The notes under the pieces: generated by a model
The model's database searches: none
The model's input: the letters and a program-made list of their open reading frames with translations, nothing else
Told to the model about the DNA's origin: nothing
Position numbers and translations under genes: made by a program
DNA from: Mesorhizobium_L sp035547755
Lineage (GTDB): Bacteria > Pseudomonadota > Alphaproteobacteria > Rhizobiales > Rhizobiaceae
Assembly (NCBI GenBank): GCA_035547755.1
Contig: DASZUG010000020.1
Span: 62,001 to 126,000 of the forward strand
DNA: 64,000 bases
Reading direction: 5' to 3'
Part shown: positions 43,871 through 51,435 of the stretch, in pieces
Numbering within the stretch: position 1 is the first letter of the stretch
Layout: each line of letters starts with the position of its first letter

Positions 43871-46761
43871 TGCCCGATCTGCTTCTTGAACTTCGCTCCG
43901 AGGAAATCCCCGCCCGCATGCAGCGGAAAGCAGCGGGCGATCTGCGCAGGATGGTCACGGATGGGCTTGTCGATGCCGGGCTCACCTATGAGGGCTGCCA
44001 GGAATATTGGACGCCGCGCCGCCTGACGCTCGATATTCGCGGCCTGACGGCGCGTTCGAAGGATGTGCGCGAGGAGCGCAAGGGCCCGTCTGTTAAAGCG
44101 CCGGAACAGGCGGTGCAGGGTTTCCTGCGTTCGGCCGGCCTGGCCTCGGTCGAGGAGGCGGAAATCCGCTCCGATCCGAAGAAAGGCGATTTCTACGTCG
44201 CCGTCATTTCGCGGCCGGGCAGGGCGGCGGAGGCGATCATCGCCGAGCTGCTGCCGGGCGTGATCCGTAATTTCCCGTGGCCGAAATCGATGCGCTGGGG
44301 CGCAGCGTCTGGCCCGAAGGGCATGCGCTATGGCGCTGTCGAGGGGCGCGGCGGCGAGGCGCTGCGCTGGGTGCGGCCGCTGCAATCCATCCTCTGCACC
44401 TTCGGCCCCGAGACGGAGGAGCCTGTCGTCGTCGATTTCGAGGTCGACGGCATCCGCTCCGCCAATGTCACCTATGGCCACCGCTTCCATGCGCCGGGCG
44501 AGATCGTCGTGCGCCGCTTCGAGGATTATGCCGTCAAGCTGGAGGCGGCGAAGGTGGTGCTCGACGCCAACCGCCGCAAGGAGATCATCCTGTCCGACGC
44601 GAAAAACCTCGCCTTCGCCAACGGGCTCGAACTGATCGAGGACGATGCGCTTCTGGAGGAGGTTTCCGGCCTCGTCGAGTGGCCGGTCGTGCTGATGGGC
44701 GAGTTCGAGGAGGATTTCCTCTCCATCCCCGCCGAAGTCATCCGCCTGACGATCAGGGCGAACCAGAAATGTTTCGTGGTGCGTCCTTCGAGGCCGGCTT
44801 CGCCGGCACCTCAGGATGAGGAACGTCTGCACGAGAATCCTCATCCTGAGGTGCGAGCGCAGCGAGCCTCGAAGGACGCACTGTCGAACCATTTCCTCCT
44901 CACCGCCAATATCGAGGCGAAGGACGGCGGCCATGAGATCGCGCGGGGCAACGGGAAGGTGGTGCGCGCGCGCCTCTCCGATGCGCTGCATTTCTGGAAG
45001 ACCGACCAGGCCGATTTACCCGATCTCGGCCGGCTGACGGCATCGGCGGAGAAATTCGGCCTCGACCTGAAGAAGCCGCTCGACCAGCGTATGGCGCGGC
45101 TGGATCATCTCGGCGTCACCTTCCACGCCAAACTCGGCACGCAGGGCGAGCGCGTCGAGCGGATCGCGCGGCTGGCGGAGGAACTCGCGCCGGTGGTTGA
45201 GCGCTCGATCTCCCCCCTTGTGGGGGAGATGTCGGCGCAGCCGACAGAGGGGGGCGCTGTCCCGCAGGCCTCTCCACCGCGCGCGGGCAAATATTCCGAA
45301 AATCGGCGCTCTACGTTGCCCCCCTCTGCCCTGCCGGGCATCTCCCCCACAAGGGGGGAGATCACGCAACTCGCCCGCCGCGCCGCGGCGCTCGCAAAGG
45401 CCGACCTCCAGACCGAGGTGGTCGGCGAATTCCCCGAACTCCAGGGCCTGATGGGGCGAAAATACGCCGCCCTCCAGGGCGAGCATCCCGCCGTCGCCGC
45501 CGCGATCGAGGAGCATTACAAGCCGCAGGGCCCATCCGACCGCGTGCCAACCGATCCGGTCTCGATCACGATAGCGCTTGCCGACAAGCTCGACACGCTG
45601 GTCGGCTTCTGGGCGATTAATGAAAAGCCGACGGGGTCCAAGGACCCCTACGCGTTGAGACGAGCGGCGCTGGGCGTGATCAGGATATTGGTCGAGAATC
45701 AGCTTTCTCTGCAAGTAGAAGTTGCAAATAATAAGGCGCAATCTTTGCTATTGTTTTTCGCGAAAGCATTAGGAAAACATTTCGCGGAAATGCAATTGCG
45801 CAGCTTGGTGCCATACATGGAGAAAGCTCAGTCGCTTGAGGACGTCGGGATCGTTACTGACGGATTTAGGGCATCGTTAGCGGAGAGCTTAACAAGCCAC
45901 GAAGCAGCATTAGATTTTGTCGATAGGACTGCTGATTACTCTTGGCAAATCGCTCAAGACCTCCTCTCCTTCTTCCACGACCGCCTGAAGGTCTATCTCC
46001 GCGACCAGGGAGCGCGGCATGATCTGATCGACGCGGTGCTGGCGAGCGGGGCGCCAATCTCCCCCCCTGTGGGGGAGATGTCGCCGAAGGCGACAAAGGG
46101 GGGCGCTGTCCCGCAGGAATCTCCGCAAACCGTTGAAGAGGGGCGCTCTACGTTGCCCCCCTCTGCCCTGCCGGGCATCTCCCCCACAGGGGGGGAGATT
46201 GGCCAATCGCCAGACGCGGCGCGCCACGCGTCCGACCGGACGCCGGCCGGCAAGGCCGCCCCTTCCCGCGACGCCGAAGGCGCGCAAGAAAATGGGTCGG
46301 CCAGCGAGCGAAGCGAGCGCTCGGCCGCGAGCGCAAATAACGACGATCTCCTTCTCATCGTCCGCCGCGTGGAAGCCCTCTCCTCCTTCCTCGACACCGA
46401 AGACGGCAAAAACCTGCTTGCCGGCGCCAAGCGCGCCGCCAACATCCTTGCCGCCGAGGAAAAGAAGGGCACACACATCGCTGAAACTGTCGATCCGGCG
46501 CTTTTCAGCGATCCGGCGGAAAAGGCCCTCTACGCCGCCGTCAACGCGGCCGAGAAGGAGGCCGGCGAAGCAATCGCGCGGCAGGATTATTCCGCCGCCA
46601 TGCGGGCGCTTTCCGCATTGCGTGAACCGGTTGATTCATTCTTCGAGAAAGTGCTGGTAAACGACGAGAATGATTCAATTCGCGCCAATCGCCTGGCGCT
46701 TCTCGAACGCATCCGCGCCGCGACCGGCCAGGTCGCGGACTTCTCGAAGATAGCGGGATAA
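43870..46761 (+). CDS. glyS: Glycyl-tRNA synthetase, beta subunit (mosaic, with insertions)
   Basis: GlyS binds tRNA-Gly and partners GlyQ. The 963-aa product is far longer than the usual 680-770 aa. Normal landmarks are the opening LLLELRSEEIPARMQ, YWTPRRLTL, FPWPKSMRWG, RANQKCFVV, PDLGRLTASAEKFGL, KPTGSKDPYALRRAALG and the C-terminal anticodon-binding helix DSFFEKVLVNDEN. The extra length comes from three repeat-encoded insertions (44778-44881, 45208-45363, 46058-46201 plus its flank). A patch around 45700-45955 has unusually low GC. The start has GAGGGGG 5 bases upstream. All frames stay open, so the protein is probably functional. No second glycyl-tRNA synthetase is present in this window. 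Confidence 0.95.
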   Translation: MPDLLLELRSEEIPARMQRKAAGDLRRMVTDGLVDAGLTYEGCQEYWTPRRLTLDIRGLTARSKDVREERKGPSVKAPEQAVQGFLRSAGLASVEEAEIRSDPKKGDFYVAVISRPGRAAEAIIAELLPGVIRNFPWPKSMRWGAASGPKGMRYGAVEGRGGEALRWVRPLQSILCTFGPETEEPVVVDFEVDGIRSANVTYGHRFHAPGEIVVRRFEDYAVKLEAAKVVLDANRRKEIILSDAKNLAFANGLELIEDDALLEEVSGLVEWPVVLMGEFEEDFLSIPAEVIRLTIRANQKCFVVRPSRPASPAPQDEERLHENPHPEVRAQRASKDALSNHFLLTANIEAKDGGHEIARGNGKVVRARLSDALHFWKTDQADLPDLGRLTASAEKFGLDLKKPLDQRMARLDHLGVTFHAKLGTQGERVERIARLAEELAPVVERSISPLVGEMSAQPTEGGAVPQASPPRAGKYSENRRSTLPPSALPGISPTRGEITQLARRAAALAKADLQTEVVGEFPELQGLMGRKYAALQGEHPAVAAAIEEHYKPQGPSDRVPTDPVSITIALADKLDTLVGFWAINEKPTGSKDPYALRRAALGVIRILVENQLSLQVEVANNKAQSLLLFFAKALGKHFAEMQLRSLVPYMEKAQSLEDVGIVTDGFRASLAESLTSHEAALDFVDRTADYSWQIAQDLLSFFHDRLKVYLRDQGARHDLIDAVLASGAPISPPVGEMSPKATKGGAVPQESPQTVEEGRSTLPPSALPGISPTGGEIGQSPDAARHASDRTPAGKAAPSRDAEGAQENGSASERSERSAASANNDDLLLIVRRVEALSSFLDTEDGKNLLAGAKRAANILAAEEKKGTHIAETVDPALFSDPAEKALYAAVNAAEKEAGEAIARQDYSAAMRALSALREPVDSFFEKVLVNDENDSIRANRLALLERIRAATGQVADFSKIAG
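44778..44881. repeat. Palindromic repeat within glyS, GTGCGTCC family copy 2
   Basis: GGTGCGTCCTTCGAGG and CCTCGAAGGACGCAC form inverted arms, as in copies 1 and 3 elsewhere in the window. The unit is read in frame and inserts about 35 residues between KCFVV and SNHFLLTANIEA, an exposed loop position. Confidence 0.88.
45208..45363. repeat. Palindromic repeat within glyS, CTCCCCC family copy 2
   Basis: The ends ATCTCCCCCCTTGTGGGGGA and its inverse at 45340-45363 match, with GAGATGTCGGC and GCCGGGCATCTC inner pairs. About 50 codons are added, beginning ISPLVGEM and ending ISPTRGEI. The same family is at 42117 and 46058. Confidence 0.88.
46058..46201. repeat. Palindromic repeat within glyS, CTCCCCC family copy 3
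   Basis: The ends ATCTCCCCCCCTGTGGGGGA and the inverse at 46179-46201 are near-identical to copy 2 and are read in the same frame (ISPPVGEM to ISPTGGEI). A further 45 codons rich in Ala, Ser and Arg follow, including an AGCGAGCGAAGCGAGCGC stretch at about 46302, before the conserved DDLLLIVRRVEAL resumes. Confidence 0.88.
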
Positions 46762-46773
46762 TTCCGGAATCAA

Positions 46774-47235
46774 TTATTCCGGCGCGGCGAGCGACTTCTT
46801 CTGATCCGCGGCTTCGGGCGCGCTGTCGCTTTCGGGCGAAAGCTGGTGTCCGTCATCGGCAACCTTCGGCTGCTCTGCCGTTTTGGGCGCCGACGCCTGG
46901 ACGGGCGTCGCTTCTCCGATCATGCCGGCCCGGATGACAAGCAGTTCCGGATTGAAGCCTCTGTTTTTCCTGCTCTCGTCGGGGTTCTGTGCCGGTTCCG
47001 GCCCGATCTCGGCGATGATGGACGGGCTCACAGTCTTGAACGTCACCGGCATTCCCTGCCATGACGCCGCCGATCCCCGCGCATTCAATGGTTTGGCCGC
47101 CACGATGTCGGGCGCGCTGCTGGAGATCGGCGCGACTGCCTTGTCCATGCCAGCGGCGACGGAGAGACCCGATAGTGCAAGGAGAAGTCCAGCGGCCGAA
47201 ACGCCGGTGCAAAAGAAAAAGGCGACCCTGTTCAT
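46774..47235 (-). CDS. Exported hypothetical protein
   Basis: This encodes 153 aa with a signal peptide (VAFFFCTGVSAAGLLLALSGLS, cleavage near VAAG; quoted in part). The mature part is low in aromatic residues, with Pro, Ala and Ser rich tracts at the C terminus and a short more ordered piece around residues 60-110 (MPVTFKTVSPSIIAEIGP). No motif is recognisable. It converges on glyS with a 12-bp gap that includes part of a CCGGAAT/ATTCCGG hairpin. Function unknown. Confidence 0.6.
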   Translation of the reverse strand: MNRVAFFFCTGVSAAGLLLALSGLSVAAGMDKAVAPISSSAPDIVAAKPLNARGSAASWQGMPVTFKTVSPSIIAEIGPEPAQNPDESRKNRGFNPELLVIRAGMIGEATPVQASAPKTAEQPKVADDGHQLSPESDSAPEAADQKKSLAAPE

Positions 47236-47385
47236 TGTTCAACCCCATTCCTGCCCAAACCCGTCCGATCGAAACGCGAACGCCGGGTTTCGATAGGCAT
47301 AATGTCTTTAACGAAAGAATGAAGGCGAGCCTTGCGGGCGGCTTCAGGCGCGATATACCGGGCGGCATCGTTAAAGAAGGATGAC

Positions 47386-47657
47386 AGAGCCTTTCATGAT
47401 TAGATGGAATCGTTCTGCCGGAGGCAATTCGGTCCAAGGCCAAGGCGAGTGTCGCCGTTCGTACCGGTGGTACGGCCAAGACGCTCGCCGCAGGAATTGG
47501 GCCGAATTGACCCGGCCCGTCAGGGTTTCCCGCTGGCGGGCGCCCGCTTTGTCGGACGGATTTGGCCGTACCACCGGTACGACCTGCACCGCCCTCCGCG
47601 CGGATCGCCGCGCCATCGAGGAAACAGAACCGTTTACAGCTAACCATGAAAGGCTCT
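47386..47657. mobile_element. MITE-like element with 32-bp terminal inverted repeats
   Basis: The left end AGAGCCTTTCATGATTAG continues as ATGGAATCGTTCTG; the right end read backwards is AGAGCCTTTCATGGTTAG then CTGTAAACGGTTCTG. The first 13 bases are identical and most of the next 20 agree. An inner perfect 20-base inverted repeat around CGTACCGGTGGTACGGCC lies near 47463-47482 and 47563-47582. No transposase is present. Together with 47236-47385, in which I see nothing, it fills the 410-bp gap before sua5. A target duplication is not obvious. Confidence 0.65.
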
Positions 47658-48635
47658 AAATTGGCGGAAATCCTCCCGATGGGATCGGCTATGGCCGAGG
47701 CGGCAAAGCGGCTTCTCGCCGGCGAGGCGATCGCTATCCCGACCGAGACCGTTTACGGGCTGGCCGCCGACGCGACCAATGGCGAGGCCGTCGCGCGCAT
47801 TTTCGAAACCAAGGGCCGGCCCCGCTTCAACCCGTTGATCGCCCATGTCGCGAGCCTCGACATGGCAGAGCGCATCGCCTTCTTCGACCCGCTGTCGCGA
47901 AAGCTAGCCGAGACCTTCTGGCCGGGACCCCTGACCTTCGTCCTGCCCCTTCGGAACGAGTCGCGCATTCATCCGCTGGTGACGACGGGCCTTGACACGA
48001 TTGCGTTGCGGATGCCCGTCGGCTTCGCCTCGGACCTTATCGCCGAGATCGGCCGGCCGCTTGCCGCGCCAAGCGCCAATTCGTCCGGCCGCGTCAGCGG
48101 CACGACGGCAGAGGCCGTCGAGCGCGACCTCGGAAGCCGGATCAGCCTGATCGTCGATGGCGGGCCGACGCCGGTCGGTGTCGAATCCACCATCGTCAAG
48201 GTGGATGGCGCGAGCTTAAGACTGTTGCGCCCGGGCGGCACGCCCGCTGAAGCGATAGAGGCCATCGCTGGCGTCAGTCTCGAACGCGGTGGGAAGGCCG
48301 GTGTGGAAGCGCCAGGCATGCTCCTGTCGCATTATGCGCCGAAAGCGGCGGTTCGCCTCGATGCCGAAGATGTGCGCCCTGGCGAAACGCTCCTTGCTTT
48401 TGGTCCAGAACGGGCAAAGGGCGCGGAGAAGGCGGCGGCGTGTCTGAACCTGTCGCCTTCGGGTGATCTGCGCGAGGCGGCGGCCAATCTTTTCACCTAT
48501 ATGCATCGTCTGGATGCTTCCGGCGCTGCAACGATAGCCGTGGAGCCGATTCCGCGCTCCGGCCTTGGCGAGGCCATCAACGACCGTCTGAAAAGAGCGG
48601 CGGCTCCCCGTGACATAGCTCAGTTCAGAAACTAG
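47646..48635 (+). CDS. sua5: L-threonylcarbamoyladenylate synthase (Sua5 type)
   Basis: Sua5/TsaC makes TC-AMP from threonine, bicarbonate and ATP for the t6A37 modification of ANN-decoding tRNAs. The 329-aa protein is the long form: a YrdC domain (GEAIAIPTETVYGLAADA, then KGRPRFNPLIAHV and GRPLAAPSANSSGRVSGTT) and a C-terminal Sua5 domain (MLLSHYAPKA). The start is uncertain: the ATG at 47646 lies inside the terminal repeat of the MITE-like element, and a TTG at 47661 would give MAEILPMG with GAAAGG upstream. It is followed 9 bp later by the FAD oxidase gene. Confidence 0.9.
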   Translation: MKGSKLAEILPMGSAMAEAAKRLLAGEAIAIPTETVYGLAADATNGEAVARIFETKGRPRFNPLIAHVASLDMAERIAFFDPLSRKLAETFWPGPLTFVLPLRNESRIHPLVTTGLDTIALRMPVGFASDLIAEIGRPLAAPSANSSGRVSGTTAEAVERDLGSRISLIVDGGPTPVGVESTIVKVDGASLRLLRPGGTPAEAIEAIAGVSLERGGKAGVEAPGMLLSHYAPKAAVRLDAEDVRPGETLLAFGPERAKGAEKAAACLNLSPSGDLREAAANLFTYMHRLDASGAATIAVEPIPRSGLGEAINDRLKRAAAPRDIAQFRN

Positions 48636-48644
48636 TCTCACCCC

Positions 48645-50069
48645 ATGTCCGATCAGACCATCTCCCCCGAACTCCTCGCTCGTTTCGCCGAAATCGTGGG
48701 CGAGCGCCATGCGCTCACCGAGCGGGGCGACATCGAGCCTTTCGTCCACGAACCGCGCGGGCTTTTTGCCGGCCGGACATCACTCGTGCTGAGGCCAGGC
48801 AGCGTCGAGGAAGTTTCCCGCATCATGCGGCTTGCGGCGGAAACGCGGACGCCGATCGTGCCGCAGAGCGGCAATACCGGGCTCGTCGGCGGGCAGATGC
48901 CCGACCAGACGGGAAGGGAGGTCGTGCTTTCGCTTGCGCGGCTCGACAGGATCAGGGAGGTGGATGTCCTCTCCAACACGATTACCGCCGAGGCGGGCGT
49001 CATCCTGCAGAATCTGCAGGAGGCGGCGGACAATGTGGATCGGCTTTTTCCCTTGTCGCTCGCCTCGAAGGGCAGTTGCCGAATCGGCGGCAATCTCTCC
49101 TCCAATGCCGGTGGCACCGATGTGCTCGCTTATGGCAATGCGCGCGAGCTCTGTCTCGGCGTCGAAGTCGTCATGCCGAATGGCGACGTGTTTGACGATT
49201 TGCGCAAGCTGAAGAAGGACAATACGGGCTACGATCTGAAAAACCTGTTCGTCGGCGCGGAGGGCACGCTGGGCGTCATTACCGCCGCCGTGCTGAAGCT
49301 CGTTCCCAAGCCGAAAGGCAAGGAGGTGGCCTGGATCGGCCTGGAATCGCCCGCCGCCGCGCTCAGGCTCTTCGGGCGCGCGCTCGACAAGGCCGGCAGC
49401 GGGCTGACCGCCTTCGAACTGATGCGCGCAATCACGCTCGAATTCGTGCTGAAGCACATTCCGGGTTCGGTAGCGCCCCTTGCTAGCACCTATCCCTGGT
49501 ATGTTTTGATGGAAGTTTCCTCCGGCCGTTCGGCGGCGGATGCGCGCACGCTGATAGAGGATATACTGGGCGAAGCACTTGAAGGAGGCATTATCGCCGA
49601 TGCGGCGATCGCCGAGAGCCTGGCGCAGGCCAAGGCCTTCTGGGGTCTTCGCGAGGACATGTCGGACGCGCAGAAACCCGAAGGCGGCTCGATCAAGCAC
49701 GATATTTCTGTGCCGGTCGCGTCCATTCCCGAATTCATCGAGCGGGCCACAGCGGCGGTGGACAAGACGGTTCCGGGCGCGCGCGTCGTCTGCTTCGGCC
49801 ACATGGGCGACGGCAATCTTCACTTCAACGTATCGCAGCCGGTCGGAGCCTCACGCGAGGTTTATATGGAGCGCTATCACGACATGAACGCGGCCGTTCA
49901 TGCGGTCGTTCGCTCTCTTTCGGGCTCGATTTCGGCCGAGCACGGCATCGGCCAGTTGAAGCGCGACGAACTCCTGGAGACGGCGCCCCCCATCGGCATC
50001 GACTTGATGCGACGGATAAAGAGCGTCTTCGACCCGCTCGGTATCATGAATCCCGGCAAGGTCATTTGA
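48645..50069 (+). CDS. FAD-binding D-2-hydroxyacid dehydrogenase (GlcD/D2HGDH type)
   Basis: This 474-aa flavoenzyme has the FAD-PCMH N-terminal domain with VPQSGNTGLVGGQMP (about residues 68-82) and GGNLSSNAGGTDVLAYGNAR, and a C-terminal substrate domain with CFGHMGDGNLHFN and the SAEHGIGQLKRD motif that holds the metal and catalytic histidines. The family oxidises D-lactate, glycolate or D-2-hydroxyglutarate. Pairing with sua5 is common in rhizobia and probably reflects an operon. The exact substrate is open. The last 8 bases overlap the convergent gene's end. Confidence 0.9.
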   Translation: MSDQTISPELLARFAEIVGERHALTERGDIEPFVHEPRGLFAGRTSLVLRPGSVEEVSRIMRLAAETRTPIVPQSGNTGLVGGQMPDQTGREVVLSLARLDRIREVDVLSNTITAEAGVILQNLQEAADNVDRLFPLSLASKGSCRIGGNLSSNAGGTDVLAYGNARELCLGVEVVMPNGDVFDDLRKLKKDNTGYDLKNLFVGAEGTLGVITAAVLKLVPKPKGKEVAWIGLESPAAALRLFGRALDKAGSGLTAFELMRAITLEFVLKHIPGSVAPLASTYPWYVLMEVSSGRSAADARTLIEDILGEALEGGIIADAAIAESLAQAKAFWGLREDMSDAQKPEGGSIKHDISVPVASIPEFIERATAAVDKTVPGARVVCFGHMGDGNLHFNVSQPVGASREVYMERYHDMNAAVHAVVRSLSGSISAEHGIGQLKRDELLETAPPIGIDLMRRIKSVFDPLGIMNPGKVI

Positions 50070-50577
50070 GCTTTTCGGATTGTCTCTTGCGGGCCGCGGG
50101 TTTCTTCCCGGCTGCCGCCTTTTGCTTCGTCCCCTTGGTCGGCACCTCGGCGATTCGCTCTACCTCGATGATCTCGCCATCTTCCTGCTCTTCCTGATCG
50201 CTATAGATGCTTTCGCGGGCCTTGTGCTCCTTTGCGGCGTTCTCGCATTTCGTGCGGAATTCGTTGACCTCTTCTTCCGTCAGATGTTCGATTCCGATGA
50301 AGACATTCTCCGCGCGGCCCGCCCGGATCAGTTCGTCGAGTTTCGCCTGGATGGCGGCGCCGTCGCGGTTCTGCGTGTTCTGGATCAGGAACACCATGAG
50401 GAAGGTGACGATCGTCGTACCGGTATTGATGATCAGCTGCCAGGTATCGGTGTATCCGAAAAGCGGACCGCTCGCAGCCCAAACGAGGACGACAACCACG
50501 CAGCCGATGAACGTCGCCGCGTGACCCGCCGCAAAGGCCACCTTGTTCGCCGTTTTGGAGAAAAGCTTGTTGGACAT
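50062..50577 (-). CDS. Low-affinity iron permease family protein
   Basis: This encodes about 171 aa (the frame also opens at 50586). Two hydrophobic segments (about residues 20-40 and 50-70) are followed by QNTQNRDGAAIQAKLDELIRA, the conserved block of the low-affinity iron permease family (fungal Fet4-like). The C-terminal 60 residues are acidic and then Lys-rich, probably a cytoplasmic tail. With only two membrane segments, transport activity of bacterial members is doubtful. It converges on the FAD oxidase gene. Confidence 0.82.
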   Translation of the reverse strand: MSNKLFSKTANKVAFAAGHAATFIGCVVVVLVWAASGPLFGYTDTWQLIINTGTTIVTFLMVFLIQNTQNRDGAAIQAKLDELIRAGRAENVFIGIEHLTEEEVNEFRTKCENAAKEHKARESIYSDQEEQEDGEIIEVERIAEVPTKGTKQKAAAGKKPAARKRQSEKLK

Positions 50578-50862
50578 GGTTCCCATCTATTGCGCTGCCG
50601 GTCGCAGTCAACGGGCCGGTACGGGGAGTTGTTGCTCAAAATGTCGCGCGCCGTGAAGGCGCGCTTGCACGAAGCCAGAAATGCCGGATCGGCTCTTTGG
50701 TTGCAAACCGATAACCATCCCGCAGGGCAGTGAAATTTTTACCGAGTTTCTTAAGCGGGGCGGTAAGATGCCTGCCCTAGTCTCACGCCCATAAGACGAC
50801 CGGGAAAACCGGTCCACGGGAACCGCAAAAGGCTCTCGGGATAAACAGGAAGGCTGAGACAG

Positions 50863-51426
50863 ATGAACACCGGATTGAAGCCGGTCTGGGCGGGCAGCGC
50901 TATGCGGCTCGACCCCTTCCGGTTGCCGCAGGCCGCAAGTTATGCCACCCGCGACGCCTATGGCGACGTGACGTTCACCATCGATCGTCGGGGCGCGACC
51001 GTCAAGCGCATGCTGGAGAAGAGCGGACTCCCCGCGACCGTGGTTCTCCCAGCCAAGGCTTTCCTCGGCGTCGCCGCGCGCGCCATCGAGGACGGCGAGG
51101 GACAGGTAACGGTGACGCTGGAACTGATGCATCGCGACCCGATGCTGGCCGTTCCCCTTCTTGTGGCCGAGAATCTGGACGACATTGCCGCCGACTGGCA
51201 CGGTTGGGCGGAAGCCTACGGCCTCCCCATGCTTCTGGTCGAAGCCGACGGCGTCGCCCGCCCTCTGGAAGAATCCCTTGGCGCCGTCCGCAAGGCGCCG
51301 CCGCAGAAGCGACGGAAAGGGCGCCCGACCCATACCCGCCGGCCGCGCTTCCTGGCGCGCCGCCGCTGCGGCGATCTCGGTTTGCGGCTGGTCATCGCCG
51401 GCGAGGAGATCATCGCCCGTAGATAG
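50863..51426 (+). CDS. DUF6101 family protein
   Basis: This 187-aa protein matches the DUF6101 family of Hyphomicrobiales: RLDPFRLPQAASYATRDA, an IDRRGATVKRML segment, VVLPAKAFLGVAARA and the basic tail RRRCGDLGLRLVIAGEEIIARR. It has no membrane segment. The position between the FAD oxidase region and a convergent ubiA is conserved in rhizobia. The 276 bp upstream (50587-50862) holds no gene I can support. The function is unknown. Confidence 0.8.
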   Translation: MNTGLKPVWAGSAMRLDPFRLPQAASYATRDAYGDVTFTIDRRGATVKRMLEKSGLPATVVLPAKAFLGVAARAIEDGEGQVTVTLELMHRDPMLAVPLLVAENLDDIAADWHGWAEAYGLPMLLVEADGVARPLEESLGAVRKAPPQKRRKGRPTHTRRPRFLARRRCGDLGLRLVIAGEEIIARR

Positions 51427-51435
51427 CGCGAGTTG

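Noticed and set aside
43636..44991. Upstream extension of vapB into glyS
   Set aside because: The antitoxin start at 43635 has promoter and operator; the extension is antisense to glyS.
42117..46201. Clustered repeats in glyQ-glyS as a CRISPR array
   Set aside because: Units are few, irregularly spaced, individually palindromic and coding; no cas gene is nearby.
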